A stretch of 64,000 bases of DNA from contig JXTB01000032.1 in the NCBI GenBank assembly GCA_002914805.1, positions 1,196,822 through 1,260,821 of the forward strand, given 5' to 3'. The translations under genes were made by a program, and so were the position numbers. This DNA is from Parasponia andersonii. Its lineage: Eukaryota > Streptophyta > Magnoliopsida > Rosales > Cannabaceae. The notes under the pieces were generated by a model. The model did not search any database, was not told the origin of the DNA, and worked only from the letters and a program-made list of their open reading frames with translations. This document shows, one piece after another, positions 1 through 12,983 of this stretch; within the stretch, counting starts at the first letter, position 1, and the number at the start of each line of letters is the position of its first letter.

Positions 1-2182
1 CCCAAAAAATGAAGATTTTAGGGAAAATTACGTTGATACCCATTAATTTATATTAAAATTAGAGCTTTATAGAAGGACTAAAAATAGTTATAATAACACC
101 CCTAAGTCTAAAACAAATTAAAAAATCAACGAATTTTTTACTTATTAGTTATATTATTAGTTAAGTTTAATCAACAAGGGTTGTTTTAATAGAATAAATT
201 AAAATTAAATAAAAATTTAATGGTTAAAAGTAAAATCTTAATCAAATATAACTAAAAGATGGAGTATTTGTAACTTTTGAACTTTAGTGGTGGTAATATA
301 AATATATTTTGTTTATGGGCGATAATGTAATTTCTCTTTATTTTTAACGGAAAACAAAACTTATGTCTGATTTTAGGAACATATATAATAATCCATATTC
401 CTCGGTGAAAAATAGTAAGAAATAGAATAACGAATGATTTTTTATTTTTCTTCTAATGTATTATCAATAGTCCAAATTGATAGGTAAAATTGGAATTTAT
501 TGAATATTTCTGTCACATATAATTCATGTATTTATTTATATTGCGAATCACCTTTGAGCTCTTCAAATATATTATTAGTAGCTTATCATTACAATATTTT
601 AAAATGTTAAATAGAATTGTGAGGAAAATAAAAAACTAAAATTTAGCTTACAAAATATTAATGGAAGTCCAAATGATAAAATGACAAACTACAAATTTGC
701 TCATTGAATTTGAAAATATTTATGTATTCAATAAGTACTTTGATTAAGTTCTAGATATTCGGGTTCAACAAAGTTAAACTGTCAAGTGCATACTTAGAGT
801 TTTAATATCTTTTAACTTCTATGTGAGGTATAATCGTAAAATCACTAATTTTGCCGAAAAGTACTTGTAAATGTACTTTTAGGTTCTTCGTGTGGGATTT
901 GAGGTGTTATAAATTCTCTCATCAAAAGTTAAAATCCTAATAAAGACCAGCTCTGATACTAAAATAAAACCATTGGACCCCACTTAAAAGTTCCTTCAAC
1001 ACTAGCTGAAGGTTCATTGGGGTACTTAAAATTCTATTTAAATACTTAGAATCTTCCTATTATATCCTCAGTATAAGACTTGGTCAATACAAATATAATG
1101 ATTTTTTTTTACGAAAAAAAAGTTTTCAAAACTAATTTTCAATAAATTGTCATTTTGACGAGAGATTATAAGAGATTGATAGAGTAGTTTCGAGACTTAC
1201 TTAGCCAATTGATGGATTAAAAATATATTTATACTGAAAGAGGAGCCTGGCCAAGGATTCTCAAAAACATGGGTAGATCTATATTGGCTCTACATTTGGC
1301 CTCTCTTAACTCTCATTTTTCATTACTTTATATAAATCAAACTTTAAAAAATTTTAAGTTATAGACATATGCCCCTCTAATATTGCAAATTTATAAACAT
1401 GTCTGTCCTAAGCTCTTATATATTAAGTCATACTTTAAGCCAAAATCTTAATCTTTAGAGGAAAAAAATGCAATAAAAATTAATATATTTCTTAACAAGT
1501 ATTATTCACCTAATTTATTTGTTTATGTTTCCTCAACTCAAAAACCTATTGAAAGGCTTCATTCCTTTGTTTTTATATTCTGTGAATACTACTATGCTAA
1601 GGAGGTACCTAAAAATGATATCTATCCAATGGGATTTTTTTTTTATTTTTTGTTTAATAATTCATTCTCTTGTGTAAAGGTACACATCTTTATGATTGTT
1701 TTGTCCTAGTGTTTATATGTATTTAGTTCCAATCTAGAATAATAAACGCCGATGAATATTGATCAATATAGAAAACTTGACATTAGATCTTTCATAATTG
1801 CAAATCCAGGTGATGGAGGGTATTTTTGCAAGAATCAAATCTTATCACTTAAAATCCACATATATGGTGCTGGATGTATTGACAATTGTTTAAGGTCTCA
1901 TAAAGGCATAGTCTACTATTGAATGTATTTTACTTATTTTCTTTTTTTTTTTTCCCTAATGTCATAGTTAGCCATGTGTTTGTGATAATTTCGCATGATT
2001 TACTTGGGTTTGTTTTAGGATTAGAGAGTGAGCTTAAATTTGGTTGAAGAAATCTATTCTTTCATGAGAATTTTTTGTCGTAAACTTTTTTGCCTTTTTA
2101 ATAACAGGTTTTGTTTTATCTCATTAAAAAAAAATCAAAATCCCATTACTTATAAATTTAAGAAATTAGTTTCAACTAATAA
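1..2182. other. AT-rich intergenic spacer
   Basis: No open reading frame with recognisable protein similarity, no RNA gene and no clear repeat boundary is visible on either strand. Poly(A)/poly(T) runs and short AT-rich motifs dominate. It may hold very old transposon debris, but nothing can be assigned. Confidence 0.6.
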
Positions 2183-2726
2183 AGGTAAATAATATTAGTA
2201 CCCCATGTATTGTACCTGTTGTACCACTTTACCCCTTGAATTTTCAATTTACAAAGTAATGGTTCCTGAATGATGTGATTATTATAACAATGATCCTTTT
2301 GTCACAAACTATTAAATATTTAACTAAAATATTTTATTACAGAGCATATGGTTTGACAACTATAGTTAAGAATGAGATTTTAAAATTTTAACTTATAGAG
2401 TAGACTGCTTTGACTTATGCAATTATTACAGCAATGACCATTATTTTTCACAAATTATTAAATTTTTAACAAAAATGAGTCATCTGCAAAATGCACAGTT
2501 TGATAATTATGGCTAAAAATTTAATTCTGACTCATTGAAATAAATAATGCCTAATTATATGTTTTGTTTATGACTATTTTATGTTAAAAATACTAACAAT
2601 TTGTGACAAAGAGGCCTTTGTTATAACAATTATATAATTCAAGGATCACTACTATGTAAATTGAAAATTCAGGGAGATAAAGTGATATAATGAGTATAGT
2701 TCATGGATCATTATTATATTTAACCC
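2183..2726. mobile_element. Mutator-like foldback MITE, about 544 bp
   Basis: The two ends are long inverted repeats of about 140-150 bp. The left arm from 2183 matches the reverse complement of the right arm ending at 2726, including the shared blocks TGAATTTTCAATTTACA and TTGTCACAAA. The arms are flanked by near-identical 9-bp sequences, AACTAATAA at 2174-2182 and AATTAATAA at 2727-2735 (8 of 9 match). Nine-base target duplications with long terminal inverted repeats are the hallmark of Mutator-like elements. There is no internal coding capacity, so it is a non-autonomous copy. Arm identity of roughly 75% by eye suggests an old insertion. Family membership is inferred from the duplication length alone. 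Confidence 0.72.
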
Positions 2727-2948
2727 AATTAATAATGAACCTTAAACACAAGGCCCACACATTAGTTAAAAACAGAGCTAATACAATAGGGGAAAAAAAA
2801 GGTCTTCAAGAATTTTTTTTTTCCTACTTTAATTTGAAAGTGATTTTCTTTGAGAGCTTTTTAGAGAAGTTACAAGGACATGAATAAGGTGCTCTATTTC
2901 AATATAGCAATATTTAGAGTATGAAAACTAATCTGATACAATTGTAAT

Positions 2949-3537
2949 TGTTAGTCTTTTTGGCCTAAAATCTTGTTGAGCGCCCATAGTTGGTGCATGG
3001 TCTAATAATCGCGGACTAATATGAAAGAAGACTATTTACAAATATTCTATTATTAATTAGAACATTGCAATTAGTGGCTTGTAATCAGGATAAAAATAAG
3101 TACACAATAATTCTTAATAGGTTTTGAGATGTGAATATATCAAATTTGTATTTGGGTATATTTAATACTAATCATCTTCCTATTCATTAAGAAATATTTC
3201 CTATTGATTAAACAATTAGGAAATATCCTTAATAAGAGGAATAGATACATACGTATTAGTCTGAGACTCATTATTATTTTTCCTGAGACAAAAAAAAAAA
3301 ATAAGCCTAGAAAAAACATACACTTTCTCTCCCCTTTCTCTTTCTCTCTACCAAAAATAATTGTAGTGAGTGCTTTTGAGCTGTAGATTCTGTGGTAGTT
3401 GTTATTGTAATGCTACTAATTATAAGTATTCAAGGAGGAGAAGTTTTTCTACAACGGACGTGACATATTAAGGTGATTCCTATACTGGCGATAGGCTTGA
3501 AGATTCAATTGGCACCACGTTACCCATGCTTTTGACA
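2949..3537 (+). repeat. 5' LTR of the copia element
   Basis: Aligns along its whole length with 9706-10273, including the opening TGTTAGTCTTTTTGGCC, the central ATTAAGRAATATTTC region and the closing GGCACCAC..TTACCYAYGCTT block. It ends with CA at 3536-3537, just before the primer-binding site. The 60-aa reading frame at 3204-3386 lies inside it and is not a gene. Confidence 0.85.
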
Positions 3538-3538
3538 T

Positions 3539-3552
3539 TGATATCAGAAAGG
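3539..3552 (+). other. Retrotransposon primer-binding site (tRNA-iMet type)
   Basis: Directly after the LTR the sequence TGATATCAGAAAGG resembles the usual plant copia primer-binding site TGGTATCAGAGC, complementary to the 3' end of initiator methionine tRNA. Position and similarity both support the call despite two or three mismatches. Confidence 0.7.
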
Positions 3553-3989
3553 CTATTAGTGGGTTCCATTCTCTGTTGAAAAAAGGCTAAAGAGGGAGGT
3601 ATATGAACTCTTAAACTGAAAACACCCTTAATATGTCATATTTTTGTTTAATATAGTTCTACAAATTATTTGGCCGTAATTTTTAATATGTAATAGACTA
3701 TTGTCTATATATTCTATCACAAAAATCTGGAAATTGTTTGATATATTGTTTGAGAGATTTTTTGAGTCAGAGTCATTTTACCTGAATGTTTGACTACGTA
3801 TTCCGATCGCATAGTTGCCTAATCGAACTTGATTTTGATTTTTTCAGAGTCTACATGAAATTAGCTTTCTAACTATATATAACATGTAATTTTTGGAAAT
3901 ATATTTTCGGAGATATAATTTTTTGAATTTTATGTCATATCTATAAATTTTTTCCTAATTTAACAACCTATGATTTGAATCACATTCTC

Positions 3990-4275
3990 ATCGGAATGAG
4001 AACGTGAAACGAGTACGGTGGACACTGCAGTGATTTGGTACCAGTGACAAAATCTAGTACGTAGAGAACACGTGCCGCTACAGCGCGTATGGGTGCCTGG
4101 TGCTATTTGGTGCTAGGCTTGAAACTACTAGGTGTACTTGTGTGTGTTGGCCCAGCGCCTATTACTGGCCTCAGGGCCCTTGGGCCTCGGGCTACACATG
4201 TGTGTGCTAGCCCAAGGCCCAACTGCCAGGGCACTGGGCTTAGGCCACTCCTGGGCCACTTAGCAGATGAAGCTT
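3990..4275. other. GC-rich block within the copia leader
   Basis: This stretch between the primer-binding site and gag is markedly richer in G and C than anything nearby. It repeats short GGCCC/GGGCC and TGTGTG motifs, for example CAGGGCCCTTGGGCCTCGGGC. The 74-aa frame at 4089-4313 has low-complexity content without family resemblance. It may be leader sequence of the element or a captured fragment; the origin is unclear. Confidence 0.4.
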
Positions 4276-4934
4276 GCTATTTTATATATATATATAAAGG
4301 GCTATTGATTTAAAAAAATTCTAGAAAATATATATTTTTTCATTTTCTTCCAGATTTATTAAAAAAATAGACATATATATATTTTGGTGAGAATTAAAAT
4401 ATGTGTTTTTGTACTTAATATGTGACATTTCATTATGTACTAATTATGTGCAATTTTTTTGTGTTGATTATGTATATGTGCAATTTTTTTATGAATAAAT
4501 ATGCATGTATATATATGAATGACAGTATTTGTAATGTGATTAGTTGCTTATTTATTTATAGCATTATTTAATATTGTCATAGTAAACATGTAGCGATTTA
4601 ATTAATTTACAATTATTTTAAATTATACTTAATTTATTTAATTGTAATTACATGCTTATTTTTGCACATAATTACGTGATATGTATGTTAGAAATATGCT
4701 AGGAATGTCATATTTTAGTGGGAGTATATTGGTAGAATTAATTATTTTCCTATACACATTTTACGCAAAGTTTAGATTTAATCTTAATAATAAGCCTAAA
4801 CATAGGAGATGATTATGAGGGTAGCATTTTTCGATTTTGTGTTTAGTGAAAATATTTAGATTAGTCTAGAATGCTGCAAAATGATTATGTGTGATTTGCT
4901 AAATTATCTGTTTATCCTTTATGCGCGTGAGTAG

Positions 4935-5760
4935 ATGGCTTCTAGGAGTATAGTGGCTGATTTGAATAAAGGAGAGAAATTAGATGGTGATAATTATGAT
5001 ATTTGGTACCGAAAATTCCAATATATTCTCGATGAGGAAGAGGTTTTGGAAACCGTGAACTAGACGATGCTCGCACTCGAGGATGGCAATACTGCTCAAC
5101 ACTGTTGCGATCAAGAAGCCTATCAGGTTTGGCTTAAGAAAGACCATGTGTGTGTTTTACTATGTTGAGCAACATGCCCAATGACTTGATCGGTGAGTTC
5201 AAAGAGCATGCCACTACTTAAGAGATGTAGGGTGCCCTGAAGTTGAAATTTGGTGGCATGTCTACTACAAGTTTTCGTGCGCTAAACATCAGGTTTGACT
5301 CCTATAAGATACGCCATACCATAAAGCCGTATCTTAGAGCGATGTCATCGATGATTTACGAACTACAAGCAGCTGGCCACCCTCGATCTGAAGAGCAATA
5401 GATCTAAGCGGGAATTCAATCCTTATCATTTTCGTGGGAGACTATGCTTATTACTAGGACACATAGTGAAAATATCAAAACTTTTGACCACCTTGAGCTT
5501 GAAGCTGAGAGCTTAGAAGCTACTAAACTAAGTAAAGACTCAAACCCTGGGAGTGCCTATGTGGCGAATAACTAATACAGGCCGAGAGGGGCCAAGCACA
5601 AGAATCAAGCTCTTAGGGGTGACTCTGGTAATGGACCTATGCTTAAGAAGGCAAAAACGACCGAAGAGAGGCAAGTGCTTGGAAAAGGCAAGAATAACAG
5701 GTGCTACAACTGTGATAAGGGGGACACTTTGCTCGTGATTGTACTGAGATGAAAAAAGTA
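4935..5760 (+). pseudogene. copia gag remnant
   Basis: From the ATG at 4935 the frame reads MASRSIVADLNKGEKLDGDN followed by YDIWYRKFQYIL, the pattern of the plant copia Gag (UBN2) N-terminus, in which a conserved Asn-Tyr-x-x-Trp anchors the capsid domain. A stop follows after about 42 codons, and later gag pieces are spread over several frames. A zinc-knuckle start, CYNCDKG, is readable near 5702-5722, but the rest of the CCHC motif is displaced by a frameshift. The product would have been the structural nucleocapsid; this copy cannot make it. Confidence 0.75.
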
Positions 5761-5832
5761 CTCCTTGACTTTAGTTCTTGCGATATTTATGTTACAAGTC
5801 ATGTTATGGTTGCTCATTCACATCCTCATTAG

Positions 5833-7021
5833 ATTGTTAATTCAGGAGCGACCGAACACATCACGAGAGACCGAGTCGGGTTCATAGAGTGTTGTCGAAT
5901 TTCAAAAGGGAGTCGAGAACTCTATATGGGGAATAGAGTAGCATGCATGTGTTAGGCATTGACACTTACAAGTTGGAATTGCGCGGAGGTCACACTCTAT
6001 TGCTCCATGATGTTCTTTATGCTCCAGAAGTTCGATAAAATCTTTTATCTATTGTGTGTTTGCTTAAGTTGAGTTTTACTTTTAATTTTTATAGTACTAA
6101 TTATGATATTTATCTGGGAATAGATTTTTATGGTTATGGTTTTTTCATGGATGGTTTTATTATGTTGGATATTATTTATTCATCTAATAATGACAATGCC
6201 ATTTCTTATATGACTACTGCAAATGATGTTGATTCTATTGTATGGTATACTAGACTAGACTATATATGGAAAAATAAATGAATAGGTTACCTAGAGATGG
6301 TTTCTTAGGATGACTCGCTAAAATTAGCTTGCTTACTTATGAACATTGTTTGGCAGGAAAGTCAATTAGGAAATCTTTTGGAAAATCCACACGGGCAACG
6401 ATTCCTCTACAGCTAGTACATTCTGACATCTGTAGACCAATAAACGTGAGGGCAAGACACAGTGCTACCTATTTCATCACCTTCATAGATGACTTTACGC
6501 ACTACAGTCATATCTATTTGATCTTCCATAAATCAGAAGCATTAGAATGCTTTAGACTTATTATGAACTTGGTTGAGAATTAAATAGAGAATAATACTAA
6601 GACTCTCAGGACAAACTATGGTGGAGAGTATCTATCTGAGCAATTCAAGGACTTATGTGATAAAATAGGCATTCTTCGATAGCTAACAATTTTTGGCAAT
6701 CCACAGTCTAATAGCATAGCAGAGAGAAGAAACCGTATGTTATTAGAAATGGTTAGGTTGATGATGGCGTAAGCCAACCTCCCAATATCTTTCTGGGGGG
6801 ATGCTTTATTGACTATAGCCTACATTCTTAATCGAGTACCCTCAAAATTAGTTCCATCAATCCCTTATAAGCGATGGACCGGGAAAAAGCCCGAATTGGA
6901 CATTTTATGCTCATGGAGTTTAGTAGGGTATGTTCACACTACTTTTCACAGGCATAGGAAGCTAGGCCTAAGGGCGCATAAGTGTATATTAGATACTCTG
7001 ATGAATCGAAGGGATATGTGA
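5833..7021 (+). pseudogene. copia pol remnant: protease and integrase
   Basis: A protease active-site region reads IVNSGATEHITRD at 5833-5871, but the catalytic Asp of the usual D-S-G-A is Asn (codon AAT at 5839). Integrase follows: LVHSDICRP, then FITFIDDFTHYSHIYLI, then SNSIAERRNRML, which supply the three acidic residues of the DDE triad. The integrase C-terminal part runs to about 7021 (YILNRVPSK..P). Several in-frame stops and frame changes separate these blocks. Homology ends near 7030, where reverse transcriptase would be expected. It is inactive for both proteolysis and expression. Confidence 0.85.
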
Positions 7022-7039
7022 TGCTTGGTATGATGGTAA

Positions 7040-9705
7040 TTTGACCTAATACTTAGGAAAAAAACATGCTTACATGCAAATAATGGAGAAAACACATGAT
7101 CCTAACATAAATGCAACAGAAAATTTAGCGAATTTAGGTTTTAAAATTTTTCATGAAAATAGTTTTTATAACCATATTATATGTATATATCACATACAGG
7201 ATCATATATAACATAAATCAAATCTAGATACATAAAGATGAGATTAGGGTTTACCTCTTGTAGCATACTCTTCCTTAATCTCTTTGTTGACGGTGATTTA
7301 ATCTCTAGCCCTAGATCTTCTTGTCTATGCTCCAGCTCTTGGTTGATGAGGCAAGTGAGCACCAAGTTGAATCATACATTGGAGAACGATCAAAAAAATC
7401 TTCTTGATTCTTTGGAATGCCGGGATGTGAGATGAGACTGTGAGATTGCAAGAAACTTTTTCTCTCTCTTTCTCACTGTAGTTGACACAGAACACCTCTC
7501 TCTCTCCCTCTATTATGCGTGTGACTCTCTTAGAGTTACTTGCAGTTTTTCTTTCATATATCTTATATGTATGGAGCCTAAAACTGCTAATCTCAGTCCA
7601 ACTAGGATTAGGTTTGTTCTTTAATTTAGGCTTTGGATGCATTTTTATAAATATATCTAACTCATGTAACTTATTTATAAAAATACTAATTTCACAAATA
7701 TTACTAACCAATTAATGAGTTTTATTGAGTTAGACAAAGGACCTAATGGATCTAAATAATCTAAGCTCTAATAGTATAATAAATACATAATAACTCTCAT
7801 TATGATATTTATGTCAATCCTATTAGTAAAAGGGACACACCACTACTAACTTCTGTGTAGAATCATTATTTTACACAGTTTATGAAACTAATTTCACAAA
7901 TATTACTAACCAATTAATAAGCTTTATTGAGTTAGACAAAGGACCTAATGGATCCAAATAATCTAAGCTCTAATAGTATAATAAATACATAATAACTCTT
8001 ATTATGGTATTTATGTCAATACTATTAGTAAAAGGGACACTCCACTAAAGGCCTAATACTACACTCTTAGATTAAATGTCATGCCTTTATAAAGATTAAT
8101 CAACTAGCCTTGATTATATGATCTATCTAGTATATTCTATACCACATATAGAATCCTTGTACAATGACGTAGTTGGATAGATAAAATTACTGTAATACCC
8201 CTCCAACACATACTTACATTTAAATTACCGCCTTTCTATCAAGGAATAATATTGTCGATAATTTTTTTCTCAATAGCGATTTAGACTAAATTATCAACTA
8301 ATTCACAAAATAAATACTAAGATCTTAGATATAATTATTCCATGAATCTTGAAAGACATTAAAGTAATATTAATGTATAGTGTCCTTAACTATTTGGTGT
8401 TCCCGCCAAATCATAAACCATAACCTTCAATATACTAGAGTTCGCCTCTAATTTCAATGAGGCTAGTCTTTCAACATATTAAAAGGCTATAACCCATGAA
8501 AATAAGTCCAGTCAAACATCAAGGATTAAGATCTGCATGCTAAGAGCTAGTTTGTGGTAATATAAGAATTGAGTTACGACACTCCAATTCTTTATATTAC
8601 CTGCTCCAGTTTAATACACATAATTTATTTGTGTTGTACTAGTATTTCTATTAGAAGTCAGACACTTCAATGATTTGAGACATATCATTTCTGTTGAGAT
8701 AGATAACCACTACAATCTTTAGTAAATAAAATATTCTATCTTTATTTACAGATTGTGAAGTAATTAATTTAGACTTAGATAAAGAAGCAAGTTTCCCCGT
8801 AATTAACACTTAATCATGTTTGTTTCTTTATACACAAATAAAGTTATGAAATTTTTTTCAGATAAATGAACTATTCAACTGAGACAGTTTAATCTAGCAA
8901 ATATTGGCACTAGATTAAGTAAGCATATAGAGAATTCGAGTCAGATGCTTGAAGGCGACTGGACTAAAATCTGTATGGTGTTTTAGGAAGGAGACATACG
9001 CTCTTTTTTTTTTTTTTTAAAAGAAGTATCCCACACTGACATGCGTTTCATACCATATGTGCTTAAGTGACCAAAATAAGGAAGTGAAAGAATGGATCTA
9101 TGCTTCTTCACTATGTGAGTCCTTATAGATCATTATAAATATTTTGATATCATACTTTATTGTATCCTGTATGACTTTTGAATGTTTCATGAAGTGGAGT
9201 TTTGATGTCCTATATGACTTTTGAATGCTTCATGAAGTGGAGGTTTGATGTATGCTACTTTGACATATTTCCTATGGTCATGGCTAATTCGACCCAAAGG
9301 AACATTGTTGAGAAAGCAAGCCAAAGCTAATTGATTCGAGGATGAAAGGAAGATTATTTAGTAATACATCCAAGTTTTATGTTTACAATCGATAAATTAT
9401 ATCGTTACTAAATATAGTAGTATAATTATAAACGTAAGAACGAGAGGGGTCTTTGCGTAGGTCTCAAATATAGATATGAGGGATTAGAGGTGCTAGATTC
9501 AATGTAGCTGAATAAGTCTGTGGTATAACGAGACACTTAGGGATATTCTATGCTGGTCCTCATAAGATTTAGTATAGTACTCCCGAACTTTCTTTTTGCA
9601 GGTAGCTCGCTAGTCGCACTGCTCATTAGCTAAGTATGAATGGAATTATTGGTAAGACGATGATGAGAGATATGTTCATCATGCACACTATGTGCGAATA
9701 AGAGA
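7040..9705. other. Non-pol DNA replacing RT/RNase H in the copia element
   Basis: No reverse transcriptase or RNase H motif is found on either strand between the end of integrase and the right LTR. On the reverse strand a sequence beginning TGTTGGAGGGG at 8208 looks like an LTR start, so a reversed solo LTR covering roughly 7060-8208 is possible; its far end and target duplication could not be fixed. The part at 8209-9705 has no assignable content. Nested insertion followed by deletion is the simplest reading. The 128-aa and 77-aa frames around 7325-7715 overlap on opposite strands and show no family resemblance. Confidence 0.45.
7686..8047. repeat. Tandem duplication, 160-bp copies with 202-bp period
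   Basis: The copies 7686-7845 and 7888-8047 are nearly identical, both starting CTAATTTCACAAATATTACT and ending in CCACTA, with a 42-bp spacer. They differ at only a handful of positions. The duplication lies inside the suspected reversed LTR and may have arisen after insertion. Confidence 0.85.
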
Positions 9706-10273
9706 TGTTGGACTTTTTGGCCCAAAGTACTGTTAGGCGCCCATAGTTAGTGCATAGCCCAATAATTATGAACTAATGTGAAAGGAGACTATTTGTAAAT
9801 ATTCTATCATTAATCAGAATATTACAATTAATGGCTTGTAATTGGGATAAAAATATATGTGTAATAATTCTTAATAAGTTTTGAGATGTGAATGTATCAA
9901 ATTTGTAGTTGGGTGCATTTACTACTAATCATTTCCCTATTCATTAAGGAATATTTCTTATTGATTAAATAATTAAGAAATATCCTTAATAAGAGGAATA
10001 TATATGTGCGTATCAGTTTGAGACTCATTATTATTTTTCTTAAGACACAAAAAAATAAGCCTAGAAAAAACAAACATTTTTTCTCTACCAAAAATAATTC
10101 CAGTGAGTGCTCTTGAGTGGTGAATTCTGCGGTGATTGTTCTTGTAATGCCACTAACTGCGAGTATTCAAGAAAAACTCTTTTTACAATAGATGTGAGAT
10201 ACCAAGACAATTCCTATACCAGTGGTAGGTTTGAGGATTCAATCGGCACCACTGTTACCTACGCTTCTGATCA
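9706..10273 (+). repeat. 3' LTR of the copia element
   Basis: Second copy of the LTR at 2949-3537, starting TGTTGGACTTTTTGGCC at 9706 and ending TGATCA at 10273. It is slightly shorter because of small deletions, mostly in the pyrimidine-rich part near 10080. The 85-aa and 64-aa frames overlapping it are not genes. Confidence 0.85.
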
Positions 10274-12980
10274 TAATATATTACAAGTTTGTTTAGTTGA
10301 AAATTTATACATATTTATTGCTTTTATTTTGTTCAAGGGTTTTGTTTTATGTCTCTTGCATTAAAATTGTCGCCCTGCCCTTGCTCAAAGACTAGGATGA
10401 GAATTTGTATAATTGTATCGTGGCATGACACGATAATACTCCAACTCAAACATGATAATATTAATATATATATCAAAAATTGAAACTTGAATACAATACG
10501 ATTAATATGTATAACTTAAAATAACATGTGTAACCTATTTAAGAAATGTGGTATGAATTTGATTATGATTTATTTGACCCGATTACTTAATATTGATATG
10601 ATTATTTATGTTTAGCACCATCATACCCTAATTAATTAAAGTAAATATATGTAAATATGTATATAATTGATCAAAATTGTATTTAAAACATTAATAAAAG
10701 TGCCATAGATATAAATATATATATATATCATATGGTATTGATAAAAAAATAACTTATTTAATTAAACGTGTTATACTTGTCATTTTTATGTTAAACGAGT
10801 TAACCTAAAACCTTCATTTATTATTCGTATTGTACATGTTAACTTGAAACTAACATGAGAATTAGATACAAAGATGTTAACTGGGCCGTATCGTGCTGGC
10901 CCAGGTACACTTAGCTACGACAAATTTGTGCCTCATACTGTATCGACTCGGCATGATTAGTAATCATGTTGTGCCGGTCCAGATACGATTACTATACGAT
11001 TACTAATCGTGTCATGTCATACCTGATCCATTACGTGCCTTTTGCCTGTGCCGTGCCTGATTTTGTGTTGTTATCATGTTATTAATGTGTCATTATTGTG
11101 CTTGTCTTTTTTTGTACCTAATTGTTCCAACTTTCAATATTATATTATTATCGTACATAATCGTGCTTGTTTTCAGTATTGAGTTATTCCGTGCCTTATC
11201 ATGCCCGCTTATGATATAGTGCTATTTTCCTATTAATTGCACTAGTTTTTAGGAGTTATAATATTTTCATATCTAATCGTACTTATTTTTTATTATATTA
11301 TTTTTGTATCTAACCTTACATATTTTTTTATATCATATATGATTTCAAGTCTAATTATTTTTATTTTCAAACTCTTATTGTTCTTATTTTATAATTGTTC
11401 TCATTATTGATTTTTTTTTTCAAATGTAGTTGTTTTAATACTATTAAATACATTTCTTTTTTAAGTAATTATGAATTATAAAATATTAATTATTTTGCAA
11501 TAGAAAGAAATTATTTGAAAATTAAGATAACTTTAATATAAAAACAAATCTAAATTAAAATATTAGAGTGTATGTGAGTAATGATAATTGATTTAGATCT
11601 CTGTAGTTAAAGTATGTTATAACTAAATTGATGTCTACTTAAATTATATCAAAATATCTAACTCAAAATTTATGATTGGTACGTATCTAAATTCTATTTT
11701 TTTTTCTTAATCTTTTAAGAATTTTTTATTAGATGTCAGTTTTGCTTTAGATACTTAATATTTTTAAATTTTTTGGCTTAAACTTATTAAATTTTAGAAT
11801 TTTTTTTTTGTTTTACAAAAATTAGAAATTGACGTAATATTTATAATATATATTATTTTTACTTAGAAAATATTTTAATTACATATATATTTTTAAATTT
11901 ATTATATTAAAATTATGCTAAAAAATTAAAAAAAATTTAAAATAAGTATATTTTTTCAAACTAATTATTTTTCTTAATCATGTTTATTGTGTTTATTATT
12001 TGTGCCACGTGTCATACTAGTGTCTTTACGGCCTGAGCACATTTATTTATCGTGTCGTGCTGGTCCGAACATAATTATTAATCGTATTGTCCTATTAGTA
12101 ATATGCTGTTTTGACACTATTAATTAGATATATCACTTAGATTTATTTACTTTGTGTTATTTTTGAGTAATATCATGTATCATGTAAAAGATTGTCACAT
12201 GTATTGAAGACCAACTACCCTTGTCTCTTAAGATTTTGGCTTTATCTTCGGTATTTAAATCTGGTAATGAGAAGCTTTTAATCTTCTTATTTGACCTTGT
12301 TACTTCATGTGGAATGTTGACTTGGGCACATCTTCTCCTTTAACTTTTTTTTTCTGGTCTACAACTCTTTGGTCTCTTGTAATCCAATCTCTTAAATTAT
12401 TTGCTCGACGACGAATAAACAAAATAAATTACAAATTAAATCTTAAATATATTGTAGATGCAAGCAAATTTTTAAGACATTACGGGAGATGCATCTAGCG
12501 CCGACAAATAAACAATGCTAAGAGATGCTTTTAACACCCAAACACTGATAAAGAGACCCTACACCCACCCGACTCTTGGTTATAAATCAACTAGTAGGCA
12601 ACACACAAGATTGTTATGTACCGGCACTACAGCTTATCATTTCTCAAGGAGACCAAATCTGGGATTTAATATTCAAATAAACCACGGTGGAGACCAAATC
12701 CCCAATTGAGAACACATGGACAAATACCCCCAAGACATGCATAATAATAATAATAATAATAAAAATCAAATCAAATCGCCAAAAGGTCCTAACCTTCCTC
12801 TTCTCCAAAAAGTCACAAAACAAAACAGCATTAAATAAATGAAAAAAATCACCAAAATCCAAAAAGGCATAACCCAAAAAGGTGAATGGATTGCCTCGAA
12901 AACGAGGGTGAAAATTGACACACCATTGAATTTTTTGTTTCCCTCTACGTACGTGGTAACGCTTCATGGCTAAGTTGGCA
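10274..12980. other. AT-rich spacer upstream of the SPT20-like gene
   Basis: No gene is supported. The parts near 10870-11220 and 12000-12110 share CG-bearing words such as CGTGTCGTGCTGGTCC and GCCGTATCGTGCTGGCCC in the same orientation, suggesting two fragments of one dispersed repeat. A short (AAT)n tract lies near 12741-12760. The promoter of the downstream gene probably occupies the last few hundred bases. Confidence 0.5.
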
Positions 12981-12983
12981 ACC

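Larger units (their letters stand above)
2949..10273 (+). mobile_element. Degenerate full-length Ty1/copia LTR retrotransposon
   Basis: Two direct repeats of about 570-590 bp, each starting TGTTRG and ending CA, bracket a 6.2-kb interior. A primer-binding site like the plant initiator-Met tRNA complement follows the left LTR, and the interior reads gag, protease, integrase in that order, which is the copia arrangement. The sequence TAAT borders both outer ends and may be the remnant of the target duplication. The two LTRs look about 85% identical by eye, so insertion is old. Every reading frame has stops or frameshifts. RT and RNase H are not recognisable; the stretch 7040-9705 holds unrelated repeated DNA instead, probably a nested insertion with deletion. 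Confidence 0.85.

Noticed and set aside
3204-3386. 60-aa frame
   Set aside because: It lies within the copia LTR, and the matching region of the other LTR does not keep the frame.
7325-7715. 128-aa and 77-aa frames on opposite strands
   Set aside because: They overlap one another inside the non-pol insert of the copia element, with no recognisable motif.
12644-12967. 107-aa reverse-strand frame upstream of the SPT20-like gene
   Set aside because: Low-complexity, contains an (AAT)n tract translated as isoleucines, and lies in the promoter region of the + strand gene.
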